This document shows positions 50,782-60,334 of a stretch of DNA of 64,000 nt, in pieces. Each line of letters starts with the position of its first letter. Positions within the stretch are counted from its first letter, which is position 1. Source of the DNA: Rickettsia sp. MEAM1 (Bemisia tabaci) (GTDB taxonomy: Bacteria; Pseudomonadota; Alphaproteobacteria; Rickettsiales; Rickettsiaceae). Under the pieces are notes generated by a model. It did no database searches, had not been told where the DNA came from, and saw nothing but the letters and a program-made list of their open reading frames with translations. Location of the stretch: positions 682,001-746,000 of the forward strand of contig NZ_CP016305.1 in NCBI RefSeq assembly GCF_002285905.1, read 5' to 3'. Position numbers and translations under genes: made by a program.

Positions 50782-52800
50782 ATGATAAAACTTACGATAG
50801 ATGGTCAAGAAATAGAAGTATCAGAAGGTACTACTATTTATCAAGCTTGCACAAAAGCCGGTAAAGAAATCCCACATTTTTGTTATCATGAGCGTTTAAA
50901 AATTGCTGGTAACTGCCGTATGTGCTTGGTTGAGATGGAAAAATCACCAAAGCCGATAGCTTCTTGTGCAATGCCCGCAGGTAACGGCATGGTTATTCAT
51001 ACTGATACGCCAATGGTGAAAAAAGCCCGTGAGGGGGTAATGGAGTTTTTGCTTGTTAACCATCCTCTTGATTGTCCTATTTGTGATCAGGGTGGAGAGT
51101 GTGATTTGCAGGATCAGGCTTTTAGATATGGCAAAGGCACTAATAGATTTCACGAAAATAAACGCTCTATTAAAGATAAATATATGGGACCGCTGATTAA
51201 AACAGCGATGACTAGGTGTATTCAATGTACTAGATGTATTAGATTTGCCAATGATATAGCTGGAATAGAAGAAATAGGGGCTATCCATCGTGGTGAGCAT
51301 ATGGAAGTTACTTCTTATTTAGAGCAAACTTTGGATTCTGAAATTTCTGGCAATATGATAGATATTTGTCCTGTCGGAGCTCTTAACTCCAAACCTTATG
51401 CCTTTAAAGCTCGTAAGTGGGAGCTAAGACATACTGCTAGTATTGGCGTGCATGATGCAGAAGGTTCAAATATCCGCATTGATAGTAGGGGTGACGAAGT
51501 GATGCGAGTATTACCAAGAGTTAATGAGGAAATTAATGAAGAATGGCTCTCAGATAAAAATCGCTTTAGCTATGATGGTTTAAAATATCAGCGTTTGGAT
51601 CAGCCTTATATTAGAAAAAATGGTAAATTAGTCTCTGCAAGCTTCAATGAAGCTTTAGAAGCAATAGCTGATAAAATTAAATCTATTAAGCCAGAAAAAA
51701 TTACTGCTTTCGCTGGGACTCTTGCTTCCGTTGAAGCAATGTTTATGCTTAAAACTTTCTTGCAAAAACTAGGATGCAATAATTATAGCGTTAATCAGTT
51801 TGACTATAAATTAGATACTACGCAGCGAGCAAATTACTTATTTAATACAACTATTGCAGGGCTTGAAAAAGCTAATTTATGCTTATTAATTGGAGCAAAT
51901 CCAAGACAGATAGCACCAGTTCTAAACAGTAGAATAGGTGGAAGAGTTAGAGCAGGTTCATTAAAAGTAGCAAGAATAGGAGAGGGGCATAACCAAACCT
52001 ATAAAATTCAGGATTTAGGGAGTGAGCTCAAGATACTTGAGGAGCTAGCTTTAGATGAACATAAATTTGCAGAAGAATTAAAAGTAGCAAAATACCCGAT
52101 GATTATAGTAGGTGATGGCGTTTATGGACGAAATGACGGGCATGCTATATTATCGCTAATCCATAAAATAGTCGATAAATATAATATCATGCGGGATGAT
52201 TGGAAAGGCTTTAATATACTGCATAATCACGCATCGATGGTTGGTGGGCTTGATATCGGTTTTGATACTTCGTTAGGTAAATTAGAAGATATAGAACTTG
52301 CTTATTTACTTGGAGCGGATGAATTGCCATTTGATAAGCTTAAATCAGCTTTTATAGTATATCAAGGACATCATGGGGATATTGGTGCTACGAAAGCCGA
52401 TGTTATTTTACCATCAGCTGCTTATACCGAACAGAGCGGGATCTACGTGAATTTAGAAGGTAGACCGCAAATAGCAGAAAAAGCAGTATCACCTGTAGGC
52501 AATGCTAAAGAAGATATAGCGATAATTAAGGAGCTGGCTGATTATTTGCAAGTGGATATTGGGGCAAGTAATTTACAGGAAGTACGAATAAAGCTTGCTG
52601 AAGAATATCCCGTATTTGCTGATATCGGTAAAACTATAGATAATAAGTTTGCTAAATTTAGTTCCAAAGATAAATTATCAAAAGAGCCTATAACTGCTGA
52701 AACTATTAATTATTACATGACTGACGTTATTAGTAAGAATTCTGTAACCATGGCAAGATGTGTAGAGGCTAAGCAGAAAAGGGATGAGGAGGCAGCGTGA
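50782..52800 (+). CDS. nuoG: NADH-quinone oxidoreductase subunit G
   Basis: 672 residues from ATG 50782 (MIKLTIDGQEIEV); an in-frame upstream extension is unlikely. A 2Fe-2S ferredoxin domain (CYHERLKIAGNCRMCLVEM; CAMPAG) is followed by the His-Cys motif CPICDQGGECDLQD, then the 4Fe-4S motif CIQCTRCIRF ending CPVGAL, and a degenerate molybdopterin-oxidoreductase domain. It carries electrons through the peripheral arm of complex I. nuoH and nuoI follow in the usual order. Confidence 0.97.
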   Translation: MIKLTIDGQEIEVSEGTTIYQACTKAGKEIPHFCYHERLKIAGNCRMCLVEMEKSPKPIASCAMPAGNGMVIHTDTPMVKKAREGVMEFLLVNHPLDCPICDQGGECDLQDQAFRYGKGTNRFHENKRSIKDKYMGPLIKTAMTRCIQCTRCIRFANDIAGIEEIGAIHRGEHMEVTSYLEQTLDSEISGNMIDICPVGALNSKPYAFKARKWELRHTASIGVHDAEGSNIRIDSRGDEVMRVLPRVNEEINEEWLSDKNRFSYDGLKYQRLDQPYIRKNGKLVSASFNEALEAIADKIKSIKPEKITAFAGTLASVEAMFMLKTFLQKLGCNNYSVNQFDYKLDTTQRANYLFNTTIAGLEKANLCLLIGANPRQIAPVLNSRIGGRVRAGSLKVARIGEGHNQTYKIQDLGSELKILEELALDEHKFAEELKVAKYPMIIVGDGVYGRNDGHAILSLIHKIVDKYNIMRDDWKGFNILHNHASMVGGLDIGFDTSLGKLEDIELAYLLGADELPFDKLKSAFIVYQGHHGDIGATKADVILPSAAYTEQSGIYVNLEGRPQIAEKAVSPVGNAKEDIAIIKELADYLQVDIGASNLQEVRIKLAEEYPVFADIGKTIDNKFAKFSSKDKLSKEPITAETINYYMTDVISKNSVTMARCVEAKQKRDEEAA

Positions 52801-52805
52801 TAATA

Positions 52806-52925
52806 ATGTCATTCCCGCGTAGGCGGGAATCTAGCCAATATAATTTGTCATCCCGTGGTCAAGCCACGGGATGACACCGAGCGTTAAGTTGACACTCACG
52901 CATCTCCTCGCAATGACGATTGTAT
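52806..52925. repeat. Palindromic repeats between nuoG and nuoH
   Basis: GTCATTCCCGCGTAGGCGGG, then GTCATCCCGTGGTCAAGCCACGGGATGAC-like (no insertion; compare with the MITE-interrupted copy at 46011), then GCAATGACGA-type half units. Confidence 0.75.
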
Positions 52926-52942
52926 GACAATTAAATAACATT

Positions 52943-53962
52943 ATGACAGAACTCTTTTTTGAATATATTTTTCCGTTAATTATAATCGCATTAAAGGTGG
53001 TGGCGATTACTATCCCATTAATATTATGCGTTGCGTATTTGACATATGCAGAGCGTCGTGTGATTGGGCTTATGCAGCTTAGAAAGGGTCCTAATGTTGT
53101 TGGACCATTTGGGCTTTTGCAGCCTATAGCAGATGCGGTAAAGCTATTATTTAAAGAGCCGATCATTCCGACTAACGCCGATAAAATATTATTTGTCCTA
53201 GCACCGATGATAACCTTTATATTAAGCTTAATTGGTTGGGCAGTTATACCTTTTGCCAAAGGTGTAGTTCTTGCCGATATTAATGTCGGAGTCTTATATA
53301 TTCTTGCTATTTCTTCCTTAAGTGTTTACGGCATTATTATGGCTGGTTGGGCTAGCAACTCAAAATATGCATTTCTTGGAGCTATACGCTCATCGGCACA
53401 AATGATTTCTTATGAAGTATCGATGGGGCTTGTTATTATTACTGTGTTGCTGACTACTGGCACGCTGAACTTAAGCCAAATTATTGAAGCACAAAGAACT
53501 ATGCCGTGGTGGATTGATTTAATGCTAATGCCAATGGGGGTGGTATTTTTTATTTCGGTGCTTGCCGAAACAAACAGATTGCCTTTTGATTTACCGGAAG
53601 CAGAATCAGAGCTAGTTGCTGGTTATAATGTCGAATATTCCTCTATGGGTTTTGCTTTATTTTTCCTAGGTGAGTATGCTAATATGATATTAGTTAGTGC
53701 AATGACTACCACTTTCTTTTTAGGGGGTTATTTGCCACCATTTAATATATCATGGTTAGATTGTATTCCAGGTTTCTTTTGGTTTGTTTTTAAAGTTGGA
53801 TTTTTACTATTTTGCTTTTTATGGATTAGGGCAACGCTGCCAAGATATCGTTATGACCAGTTAATGAGTTTAGGGTGGAAAGTATTCTTACCTCTAACCT
53901 TATTTTGGGTGGTTTTGGTATCTAGTGTATTAATTTATACTGATCACCTACCAAATGTTTGA
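52943..53962 (+). CDS. nuoH: NADH-quinone oxidoreductase subunit H
   Basis: 339 residues with eight hydrophobic segments. [38 protein letters not shown] and [28 protein letters not shown] are the two defining NuoH signatures. Membrane subunit that lines the quinone chamber. A near-perfect length match with the alphaproteobacterial family. Confidence 0.97.
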   Translation: MTELFFEYIFPLIIIALKVVAITIPLILCVAYLTYAERRVIGLMQLRKGPNVVGPFGLLQPIADAVKLLFKEPIIPTNADKILFVLAPMITFILSLIGWAVIPFAKGVVLADINVGVLYILAISSLSVYGIIMAGWASNSKYAFLGAIRSSAQMISYEVSMGLVIITVLLTTGTLNLSQIIEAQRTMPWWIDLMLMPMGVVFFISVLAETNRLPFDLPEAESELVAGYNVEYSSMGFALFFLGEYANMILVSAMTTTFFLGGYLPPFNISWLDCIPGFFWFVFKVGFLLFCFLWIRATLPRYRYDQLMSLGWKVFLPLTLFWVVLVSSVLIYTDHLPNV

Positions 53963-53968
53963 TATAAG

Positions 53969-54046
53969 ATGATATCTCACACTTATGATGAAAAACTTGT
54001 GGATGAGATCTATAAAAGGATAAGAAATTATGTTCCTGTAATGTAA
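53969..54046 (+). other. 25-residue ORF remnant between nuoH and nuoI
   Basis: ATG 53969 to TAA 54046 encodes MISHTYDEKLVDEIYKRI and ends RNYVPVM. No ribosome site is evident. It may be the decayed start of another gene; I cannot place it in a family. Confidence 0.25.
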
Positions 54047-54087
54047 GAGCTAATTAACACTATCGGTTCAAGCTTGAAAAATAAAAT

Positions 54088-54567
54088 ATGATAAATTATT
54101 TAAAATCCTTTTTTCTATATGAGATAATAAGAGGTTTGGCTTTGACTTTAAGATATTTCTTCAAAGCTAAAGTCACTATAAATTATCCCTATGAGAAAAG
54201 CCCAGTTAGCCCAAGGTTTAAGGGTGAGCATGCACTGCGTCGTTATGAGAACGGTGAAGAGCGTTGCATCGCTTGTAAGCTTTGCGAGGCTATTTGTCCG
54301 GCACAGGCAATAGTCATTGAAGCAGATGAGCGGGAAGATGGCAGTAGACGTACCACCCGTTATGATATAGATGTGACTAAATGTATTTATTGCGGGCTAT
54401 GCCAAGAAGCATGCCCTGTTGATGCAATAGTTGAAGGTCCTAATTTTGAGTTTGCCAGCCTAACCCATACTGCCCTTATTTATGATAAAGAAAGATTACT
54501 GCAAAACGGTGATCGCTGGGAGCAGGCACTAGCTAACAAGCTCCACAAAGATTATGAGTATAGATAA
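54088..54567 (+). CDS. nuoI: NADH-quinone oxidoreductase subunit I
   Basis: 159 residues. Two 4Fe-4S ferredoxin motifs, [12 protein letters not shown] (about residues 62-73) and [12 protein letters not shown] (about 101-112), hold clusters N6a and N6b of complex I. The N-terminal amphipathic helix ([21 protein letters not shown]) anchors it to the membrane arm. The next nuo genes are absent: the following DNA is repeat, then IS200. Confidence 0.97.
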   Translation: MINYLKSFFLYEIIRGLALTLRYFFKAKVTINYPYEKSPVSPRFKGEHALRRYENGEERCIACKLCEAICPAQAIVIEADEREDGSRRTTRYDIDVTKCIYCGLCQEACPVDAIVEGPNFEFASLTHTALIYDKERLLQNGDRWEQALANKLHKDYEYR

Positions 54568-54871
54568 TATACTTTTTTATTTGAAAAATTAGCTATGTTA
54601 TCTTTTGCTGATAATCCTCACGTACTATTATATTTTTAATACTTAGGTTAATATGAATGAATGACTTATATTTTTATAAATTATAGTCATTTATATTCCA
54701 ATATTATTTACCATTCTGCTTACTATTCATAAGCTCATTTCTTATCACAAAATCCATATTCTAATCCTAGAAAGCTAGCTTTAATAATAGCAATTAATAC
54801 AAATTAATTCACCAAAAGTATAAAATATATGTGGCTTATTCCACGCATGATATCATATTTTATGATTTTAA
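54568..54871. other. Gene-free stretch after nuoI with truncated palindromic repeat
   Basis: 54570-54645 matches the first half of the 24838-type repeat (TTTTATTTGAAAAATTAGC, CTCACGTACTATTATA), cut off in the middle. The rest is AT-rich with no ORF or clear signal up to the IS200 left end. Confidence 0.55.
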
Positions 54872-55432
54872 TGTCCCCCTTCGGGGATCAAAAATCCCTC
54901 GCCTTTAGGCGAAGGGAAGATATAATGAAATTGCTTTAGCAATGAATTTATATCAAGAAATATGAGAAGTTATAGAAAGAATAGTCATAGTCAGTATGAT
55001 TTAAAAGTGCATCTTATATGGATACCAAAATATAGGAAGAGAATATTGATAGGCAAAGTATCGGAAAGGACTAGAGATTTACTGAGGCAGATTTGTATGG
55101 AACATGAAGTACATATAATTTCAGGGAAAATATCATGTGATCACGTACATATTTTTATCTCATATAAGCCGCAAATATCTCTTAGCAAGTTAGTACAGTA
55201 TTTAAAAGGCATTAGCTCAAGAATTTTATTGCAAGAATTTACTCATTTACGAAAACAATTTTGGGGCAATCATTTGTGGGCTAGGGGCTATATGGCAGTC
55301 AGTTCAGGTAATATAACTGATGAAATGATACAGCACTATATTGATGAACAGGAAGGTGAACCTGTGAATGATGATCGATTTCTAATCGATTCCACTTTAT
55401 AACCCCTCAGCTTATAGCTGAGGGTTGTTTAG
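54872..55432 (+). mobile_element. IS200-type element (561 bp)
   Basis: Complete element entered after TTTTAA with both end hairpins; followed by TTAAAATTTAAA. No target duplication. Confidence 0.93.
54962..55402 (+). CDS. tnpA: IS200-type Y1 transposase
   Basis: 146 residues. Differs from the other copies by Ile for Met directly after the HUH motif (CDHVHIFISY). Catalytic Tyr present. Confidence 0.93.
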   Translation: MRSYRKNSHSQYDLKVHLIWIPKYRKRILIGKVSERTRDLLRQICMEHEVHIISGKISCDHVHIFISYKPQISLSKLVQYLKGISSRILLQEFTHLRKQFWGNHLWARGYMAVSSGNITDEMIQHYIDEQEGEPVNDDRFLIDSTL

Positions 55433-55521
55433 TTAAAATTTAAATTGTTTGTTATATCATCAAGTTGCAATTAGGTGTAAAAGTTTAATTTTTTAAAAAT
55501 AAATTAAAAAAAGGTACTATT

Positions 55522-55743
55522 ATGAGTAAAAAGAATGATAATCCTACTGGAAAGAAAGTAGATCAGATGAAGCTTAGGTTAAAAGGGGATAAATCACCAG
55601 AATTAGATAAAATAAAAAAAGACTTAAAAGATCATACAAAAGCTGCTAATACGCCTAAAAAACCTAATAAGCCACAAGTTTCTTTTAGTCAGGATGTAGC
55701 TGGACGTCCACCAAGAGGAGGCAAAGGAGGAATGATAATTTGA
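55522..55743 (+). CDS. Small basic Lys/Pro/Gly-rich protein of unknown function
   Basis: 73 residues, starting MSKKNDNPTGKKVDQMKLRL, with about 18 Lys, and a C-terminal Gly-rich end (GRPPRGGKGGMII). AAAGGT 7 bp before the ATG is a reasonable ribosome site. It lacks a signal peptide, membrane segment or recognisable domain; it is probably disordered and could bind nucleic acid, which is only inference. It lies in a 325-bp gap between IS200 and an IS256-type element, so it may be a survivor of a larger accessory locus. Confidence 0.5.
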   Translation: MSKKNDNPTGKKVDQMKLRLKGDKSPELDKIKKDLKDHTKAANTPKKPNKPQVSFSQDVAGRPPRGGKGGMII

Positions 55744-55757
55744 ATAGCTAATTATTT

Positions 55758-57114
55758 GAGGGTGTCAGGAAGTTTGTGTAAGTTGTAAAAATAGTTAAGA
55801 ATAAAAATAACATAAACAACTTACATGGAGCTAATATGAAGAACAATAACAAAGTATCAAATCCAGCTATAGAAAAATTAGTATCAGAAATACTATCACA
55901 AAGTGATCCATCTGAAATATTTGGTAAAGAAGGGATATTTCAGGGAATTAAAAAGCAGATAGTAAATAAGATTTTAGAGAAAGAAATGGAATCTCATATA
56001 GGTTATGAGAAACATTCTAAAAATGAGAAATACTCAGATAACAGACGTAATGGTAATTATGAAAAGACTCTAATAGATCCAGAAGGTCGTAAATTGACAG
56101 TAGAAGTGCCAAGGGATCGGGATGGAGAATTTGAACCTCAACTAATTCCAAAAGGAGTGCGTAAATTTGAAGGATTTGATGATAAAGTAATATCCTTATA
56201 TGCTCGGGGAATGACCATTAGGGAAATACAAGGGCACTTAGAAGAACTATATGCCACCAAGGTATCATCTGAGTTAATATCAAAGGTAACTGATGGTATT
56301 TTAGAGGAAGTAACTGCTTGGCAGAATAGAGCACTTGATAATGTATATCCTATAATGTACTTAGATTGTATTCATGTTAAGGCAAGAGATAATCATGTAA
56401 TAATAAATAAAGCGGTTTATCTAGCTATTGGAGTGAATATGGAGGGCAAGAAAGAGCTATTAGGAATTTGGATAGGCAAGAATGAAGGGTGTAAATTTTG
56501 GATGCAGGTAGTAACAGAACTGAAGAATCGAGGAGTTGCACAAATATATGTTGCATGTGTTGATGGTCTTAAGGGTTTTCCAGAGGCGATAAATAGCATT
56601 TTTCCAAAGACGATAGTGCAGTTGTGTATTGTTCATATGGTAAGAAATTCTGTAAAATACGTATCATACAAAGATCTAAAAGCGGTAACAGCTGATTTAA
56701 AAGCAGTTTATTCTGCAATAAATGAAGCAGAGGGATTAAGAGAATTACAAAACTTTGCCAAAAAATGGGATGAAAAATATCCAGTTATTTTTGACATATG
56801 GCAACGAAATTGGTCTGGCATAGCTCCATTTTTTAGCTTTCCGGAAGACATTAGGAAGGCGATTTACACTACTAATGCTATTGAATCCACTAACCGTCAA
56901 ATTCGTAAAATTATTAAAAATAAAGGAGTATTTCCAGATGACAAATCGATTCAGAAAATAATCTTTTTGGCGTTGACAAATGCCTCTAAAAAATGGACAA
57001 TGCCTATTAAGAATTGGGCGATGGCTTTAAATCAATTTGCTATACTTTGTGATACTAATTTACAAAATTGGGCAAATGGAGAAATCGTACTTACACAAAA
57101 AATCTGACAGACCC
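55758..57114 (+). mobile_element. IS256-type element B, copy 2 (1357 bp), with target duplication
   Basis: Bounded by AATTATTT at 55750-55757 and 57115-57122, a true 8-bp target duplication that fixes the ends as GAGGGTGTC and GACAGACCC. This is a simple, recent insertion and serves as reference for the broken copies. Confidence 0.93.
55836..57107 (+). CDS. IS256-family transposase B (copy 2)
   Basis: 423 residues, identical to the protein at 37913. The ATG follows GGAGCTAAT (ribosome site GGAG). Confidence 0.95.
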   Translation: MKNNNKVSNPAIEKLVSEILSQSDPSEIFGKEGIFQGIKKQIVNKILEKEMESHIGYEKHSKNEKYSDNRRNGNYEKTLIDPEGRKLTVEVPRDRDGEFEPQLIPKGVRKFEGFDDKVISLYARGMTIREIQGHLEELYATKVSSELISKVTDGILEEVTAWQNRALDNVYPIMYLDCIHVKARDNHVIINKAVYLAIGVNMEGKKELLGIWIGKNEGCKFWMQVVTELKNRGVAQIYVACVDGLKGFPEAINSIFPKTIVQLCIVHMVRNSVKYVSYKDLKAVTADLKAVYSAINEAEGLRELQNFAKKWDEKYPVIFDIWQRNWSGIAPFFSFPEDIRKAIYTTNAIESTNRQIRKIIKNKGVFPDDKSIQKIIFLALTNASKKWTMPIKNWAMALNQFAILCDTNLQNWANGEIVLTQKI

Positions 57115-57157
57115 AATTATTTTTAATTGGCTATTCAGGTAACCATATTACTGTGAC

Positions 57158-58297
57158 TTAAATAAGCGTTATTATATCGTTAATAGGTACAACTGTTATA
57201 TTACTTGCTAATTGATATTTTTTAGCTCCAGGATATATAACAAATAATTCATCTAACGCTAAATATTGTATAGCCTTATGCATAGAGGAAGTAAGAATAG
57301 GGGCATCGCTAAACTTAAACTCAAAACCTAGTTTTAAGCCTTTATGCTTTATAAACAAATCTAGTTCCCCTTCTTGATGTATTCCCCAATAATAGCAATC
57401 CTCGCTTCGTTTATCAAACAGCCTTATTATTTGTTCTAAAGCAAAGCCCTCAAAACTAGCTCCTAGTTTTGGATTTTTTAATAATTGTTCTTGTGAATAA
57501 ATATCAATTAAATGATGAAATATACCTGAATCAGTAAAATATATTTTTGGACGTTTCTTTTGACGTTTAGAAATATTTTCAAACCATGGATATAGTTGAC
57601 GTATCATAAAAGTACCAGATAATATATCCAGATAATTTTTTATAGTATGGTCACTTATTCCTAAAGATTTTCCGATTTCAGAAGCATTAAAAATATTTCC
57701 GTGATAGTGAGCAAGCATAGTCCAAAAACGGCGTAATGTAGCAGGTGGAATCAAAAAGCCAAGATTTGGGATATCACGTTCTAAAAAAGTTCTAATATAT
57801 TGCTCTAGCCAATCAAAGCCTGTCTCGGGATAAAGGTAGCAATTCGGAAAGCCACCAAATAAATGTAATTGTTTTATGTTATTTACTTCCAATAAAGAAA
57901 AAGGATGTACCTCAATATAGGATATTCTACCGGCAAGGGTTTCTGAGGATTGTTTAATTAAATCTCTTGAAACACTACCTAATATTAAAAATTGTTGTTC
58001 TATATTTTTATCGGCTAGAACTCGCAGCGTAGGAAATAAATTTGGTAATCTTTGAATTTCATCAATGATAATTAAGCCTTTTTTGTTTTCTAGTGCTATA
58101 TAAGGATTCTCTAACGCTGCTAAATCTCTGATATCTTCTAAGTCAAAAAAATGTACGTCCTGATGTCCGTGAGCAAATTGACGGGCTAAGGTGGTTTTGC
58201 CGCATTGTCTTGGACCTAGAAGTGCTACTATCTTATGACTTAAAAATTGAATCTTTATTTTTTCTAGATAATTTGGACGTTCAACAATGGCTTTCAT
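57158..58297 (-). CDS. AAA_14/DUF4143 ATPase
   Basis: 379 residues. Walker A GPRQCGKTTLA (residues 29-39), Walker B LIIIDEIQRLPNLF (about 95-108), sensor LGSVSRDLIKQSSETLAGR; the C-terminal DUF4143 region has RDIPNLGFLIPPATLRRFW, a winged-helix-like segment (ASEIGKSLGISDHTIKNYLDIL) and a restriction-endonuclease-like end (FEGFALEQIIRLF, GELDLFIKHKGLKLGFEFKFS). Members of this family are widespread in mobile regions and have no settled function; toxin-antitoxin or DNA-related roles have been suggested. The frame is intact. Confidence 0.85.
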   Translation of the reverse strand: MKAIVERPNYLEKIKIQFLSHKIVALLGPRQCGKTTLARQFAHGHQDVHFFDLEDIRDLAALENPYIALENKKGLIIIDEIQRLPNLFPTLRVLADKNIEQQFLILGSVSRDLIKQSSETLAGRISYIEVHPFSLLEVNNIKQLHLFGGFPNCYLYPETGFDWLEQYIRTFLERDIPNLGFLIPPATLRRFWTMLAHYHGNIFNASEIGKSLGISDHTIKNYLDILSGTFMIRQLYPWFENISKRQKKRPKIYFTDSGIFHHLIDIYSQEQLLKNPKLGASFEGFALEQIIRLFDKRSEDCYYWGIHQEGELDLFIKHKGLKLGFEFKFSDAPILTSSMHKAIQYLALDELFVIYPGAKKYQLASNITVVPINDIITLI

Positions 58298-58332
58298 AAA
58301 TCACAATATTTGATCTTTAAAAAGATTATATC

Positions 58333-58365
58333 ATGAAATTTCGAACTTTACATTCGAAATTTCAT
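58333..58365 (-). terminator. Perfect 13-bp hairpin between photolyase and ATPase genes
   Basis: ATGAAATTTCGAA-CTTTACA-TTCGAAATTTCAT. It lies 20 bp past the photolyase stop on the minus strand and 36 bp before the ATPase start, so it should end photolyase transcripts. Confidence 0.7.
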
Positions 58366-58384
58366 ATTATTCATCAAGATTCAT

Positions 58385-59812
58385 TTACGCAATTCCCTTA
58401 AACACCTCAATAGCTCTTGCTCTAGATAGCCCATAATCTACTATCGGTTCTAGGTAATGATCATACATTTTGTGGAAATTAATATTATGTATGATAGCGG
58501 GAGGGACCTTTTTTAAGGCAGGTAAATATTTTTTGATATACTCAGCATCTGGGTCAAAATTTTTCCCTTGAGTATAGGGGTTAAAAATACGGAAATAAGG
58601 CTGAGCGTCAGTACCGCAAGAGCTTGCCCATTGCCATCCGCCAACATTAGAAGCAAGTTCGTAATCCATAAGGTACTGAGCAAAAAACTCTTCGCCTTTC
58701 CGCCAATCTAAAAGCAAATTCTTGCTGAAGAAACTAGCAACTATCATTCTTGCCCTATTATGCATCCAGCCGTCACCGACAAGCTGCTTAACTGCTGCAT
58801 CAATTATAGGGTAACCGGTTTTGGCATTAATGAATTTATCAAAATACTCTTTCTTATTATTCCACAGTATTTTGTTTTTATATTTTTCTAAAAATTCCTC
58901 ATTAACAGTATTTGGAAAATGATATAGAATAGTTGTGTAAAATTCTCGCCAAATTAGTTCGTTAATCCACGTTATACTACTTGGATTTGAGGGAGCGTTA
59001 AAAGCCTTGTGGTAACATTCTCTTATAGATACAAGCCCAAATCTTAAATAAGGTGAGATGGTACTTGTGCCGTTAAGATATAAAAAATCCCGATCGATTT
59101 TGTAACGATTTATCTTTCTTGTAATAAATTTATCCAAAACACTTTGAGCATTTTTAGGCTGCCAAAGCTCATCTTCCTTATAGACGTAACCGATTTGTTT
59201 TAACGCTTCAGATTCCCCTACATTTAGGTCAATAGTTTTCAGCTCTATACTTTTTGGTGTATATAATTTATCCTCTAAATTATAGCTATAATTTGTTAGT
59301 AGCTTATTATGTGATATACTTCCATTATCCGCTATAAATTTACGAAAAGCCTGCATATAAGGAGTATATACTTTATAAGGCTTATTATCTTTCGTTAAAA
59401 CTCTATCAGGCTTTATAAGTAAATGATCACAATATAAATTAAGCGTGCAATCATCGCCTAATAACTCCTGAACTTTTTTATCACGTTCTATATTGCTTGG
59501 CTCATAATCTTCATCAGCATAAATATTTTCAATTTTTAAGGTAGCTGCGAGTTTTGGAATAATATCAAAAGGATTGCCGTGAAATACTAACAGCTTCCCT
59601 TTTAGCTTTTTAAGTTCATCATTAATTAAACAAAGTGTGTTTGCTAAAAAGGAAAGCCGTCTGTCATGTGGATTTTTAAACCTTTCTAAAATAGTGGTAT
59701 CAAAAATAAATATAGGCAGGATTTTATTAGAATTACGAAGTGCTGCTGCAAATGATTTATTATCATGCAGCCGTAAATTACGCCGTAACCAAACTATAGA
59801 AGTTTTGTTCAT
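58385..59812 (-). CDS. phrB: Deoxyribodipyrimidine photolyase (class I CPD)
   Basis: 475 residues. The N-terminal antenna domain starts TSIVWLRRNLRLHDNKSF. The FAD-binding helical domain has WINELIWREFYTTILYHFP, KTGYPIIDAAVKQLVGDGWMHNRARM and ASNVGGWQWASSCGTDAQPYFRIFNP, defining class I photolyases. It splits UV-induced pyrimidine dimers with blue light. Length is normal and the Trp residues of the electron chain region appear present. Own promoter probably in the repeat-containing gap upstream. Confidence 0.95.
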   Translation of the reverse strand: MNKTSIVWLRRNLRLHDNKSFAAALRNSNKILPIFIFDTTILERFKNPHDRRLSFLANTLCLINDELKKLKGKLLVFHGNPFDIIPKLAATLKIENIYADEDYEPSNIERDKKVQELLGDDCTLNLYCDHLLIKPDRVLTKDNKPYKVYTPYMQAFRKFIADNGSISHNKLLTNYSYNLEDKLYTPKSIELKTIDLNVGESEALKQIGYVYKEDELWQPKNAQSVLDKFITRKINRYKIDRDFLYLNGTSTISPYLRFGLVSIRECYHKAFNAPSNPSSITWINELIWREFYTTILYHFPNTVNEEFLEKYKNKILWNNKKEYFDKFINAKTGYPIIDAAVKQLVGDGWMHNRARMIVASFFSKNLLLDWRKGEEFFAQYLMDYELASNVGGWQWASSCGTDAQPYFRIFNPYTQGKNFDPDAEYIKKYLPALKKVPPAIIHNINFHKMYDHYLEPIVDYGLSRARAIEVFKGIA

Positions 59813-59891
59813 ATATGCTCGATTGTTGTAGTTTTTCTGTCATGAGCTACGTAACTAAAGGTTTTATTGCATGGATCGAAAAACACATTCG

Positions 59892-60013
59892 ATGTCATTC
59901 CTAGCTACGGCGGGAATCCAGAAAAAATTTAAATAAATATAATTTCTGATTGTAAAAACTAATTGTATTTACTTTTATTAATTACTGGATTCCCGCCTTT
60001 GCGGGAATGACAT
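59892..60013. repeat. Palindromic repeat upstream of phrB
   Basis: Arms ATGTCATTCCTAGCTACGGCG and CGCCTTTGCGGGAATGACAT with an AT-rich interior (CCAGAAAAAATTTAAATAAA). Confidence 0.75.
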
Positions 60014-60048
60014 AGGAGCCACCAAACCACGGGATGACACAGCTAAAA

Positions 60049-60334
60049 TTATTTTAGTTCTTTGCTTATTAATCCTTTTAGCTTCTCTTTTGCAGCCTCT
60101 CTAGAGCGAAAACTTGCATAAGAATCGTGATGTTCTTTATCTTCAATAAAGTGTACAAAGAAAACTTTGCGGTTATCTTTTTGTAACCATCCTATAAACC
60201 AACCTATTTGACGATCTTTTAACTTTATAGTTCTATCTTCATTAAGACGATTTCCACTTCCTGTTTTAGCATAAAGCTTCCATCCATCTGCAAAATCTTC
60301 AACAAACATAATATTTCTAGTCATTTCCTGAGCT
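60049..60334 (-). pseudogene. Class D beta-lactamase, back part
   Basis: Reading on the minus strand from the IS edge: AQEMTRNIMFVEDFADGWKL, then YAKTGSGN (KTG motif), RQIGWFIGWLQKDNRKVFF (the GWxxG-type strand of class D enzymes) and a terminal stop at 60049-60051. The ORF can be extended a few codons into the IS (MTVP), but the gene part begins at AGCTCAGG. This octamer is also the last 8 bases of the front half at 16691-16698, and joining them gives PVSLKAQEMTRNI without a gap. So this is the missing third of that gene, moved and inverted. Confidence 0.92.
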
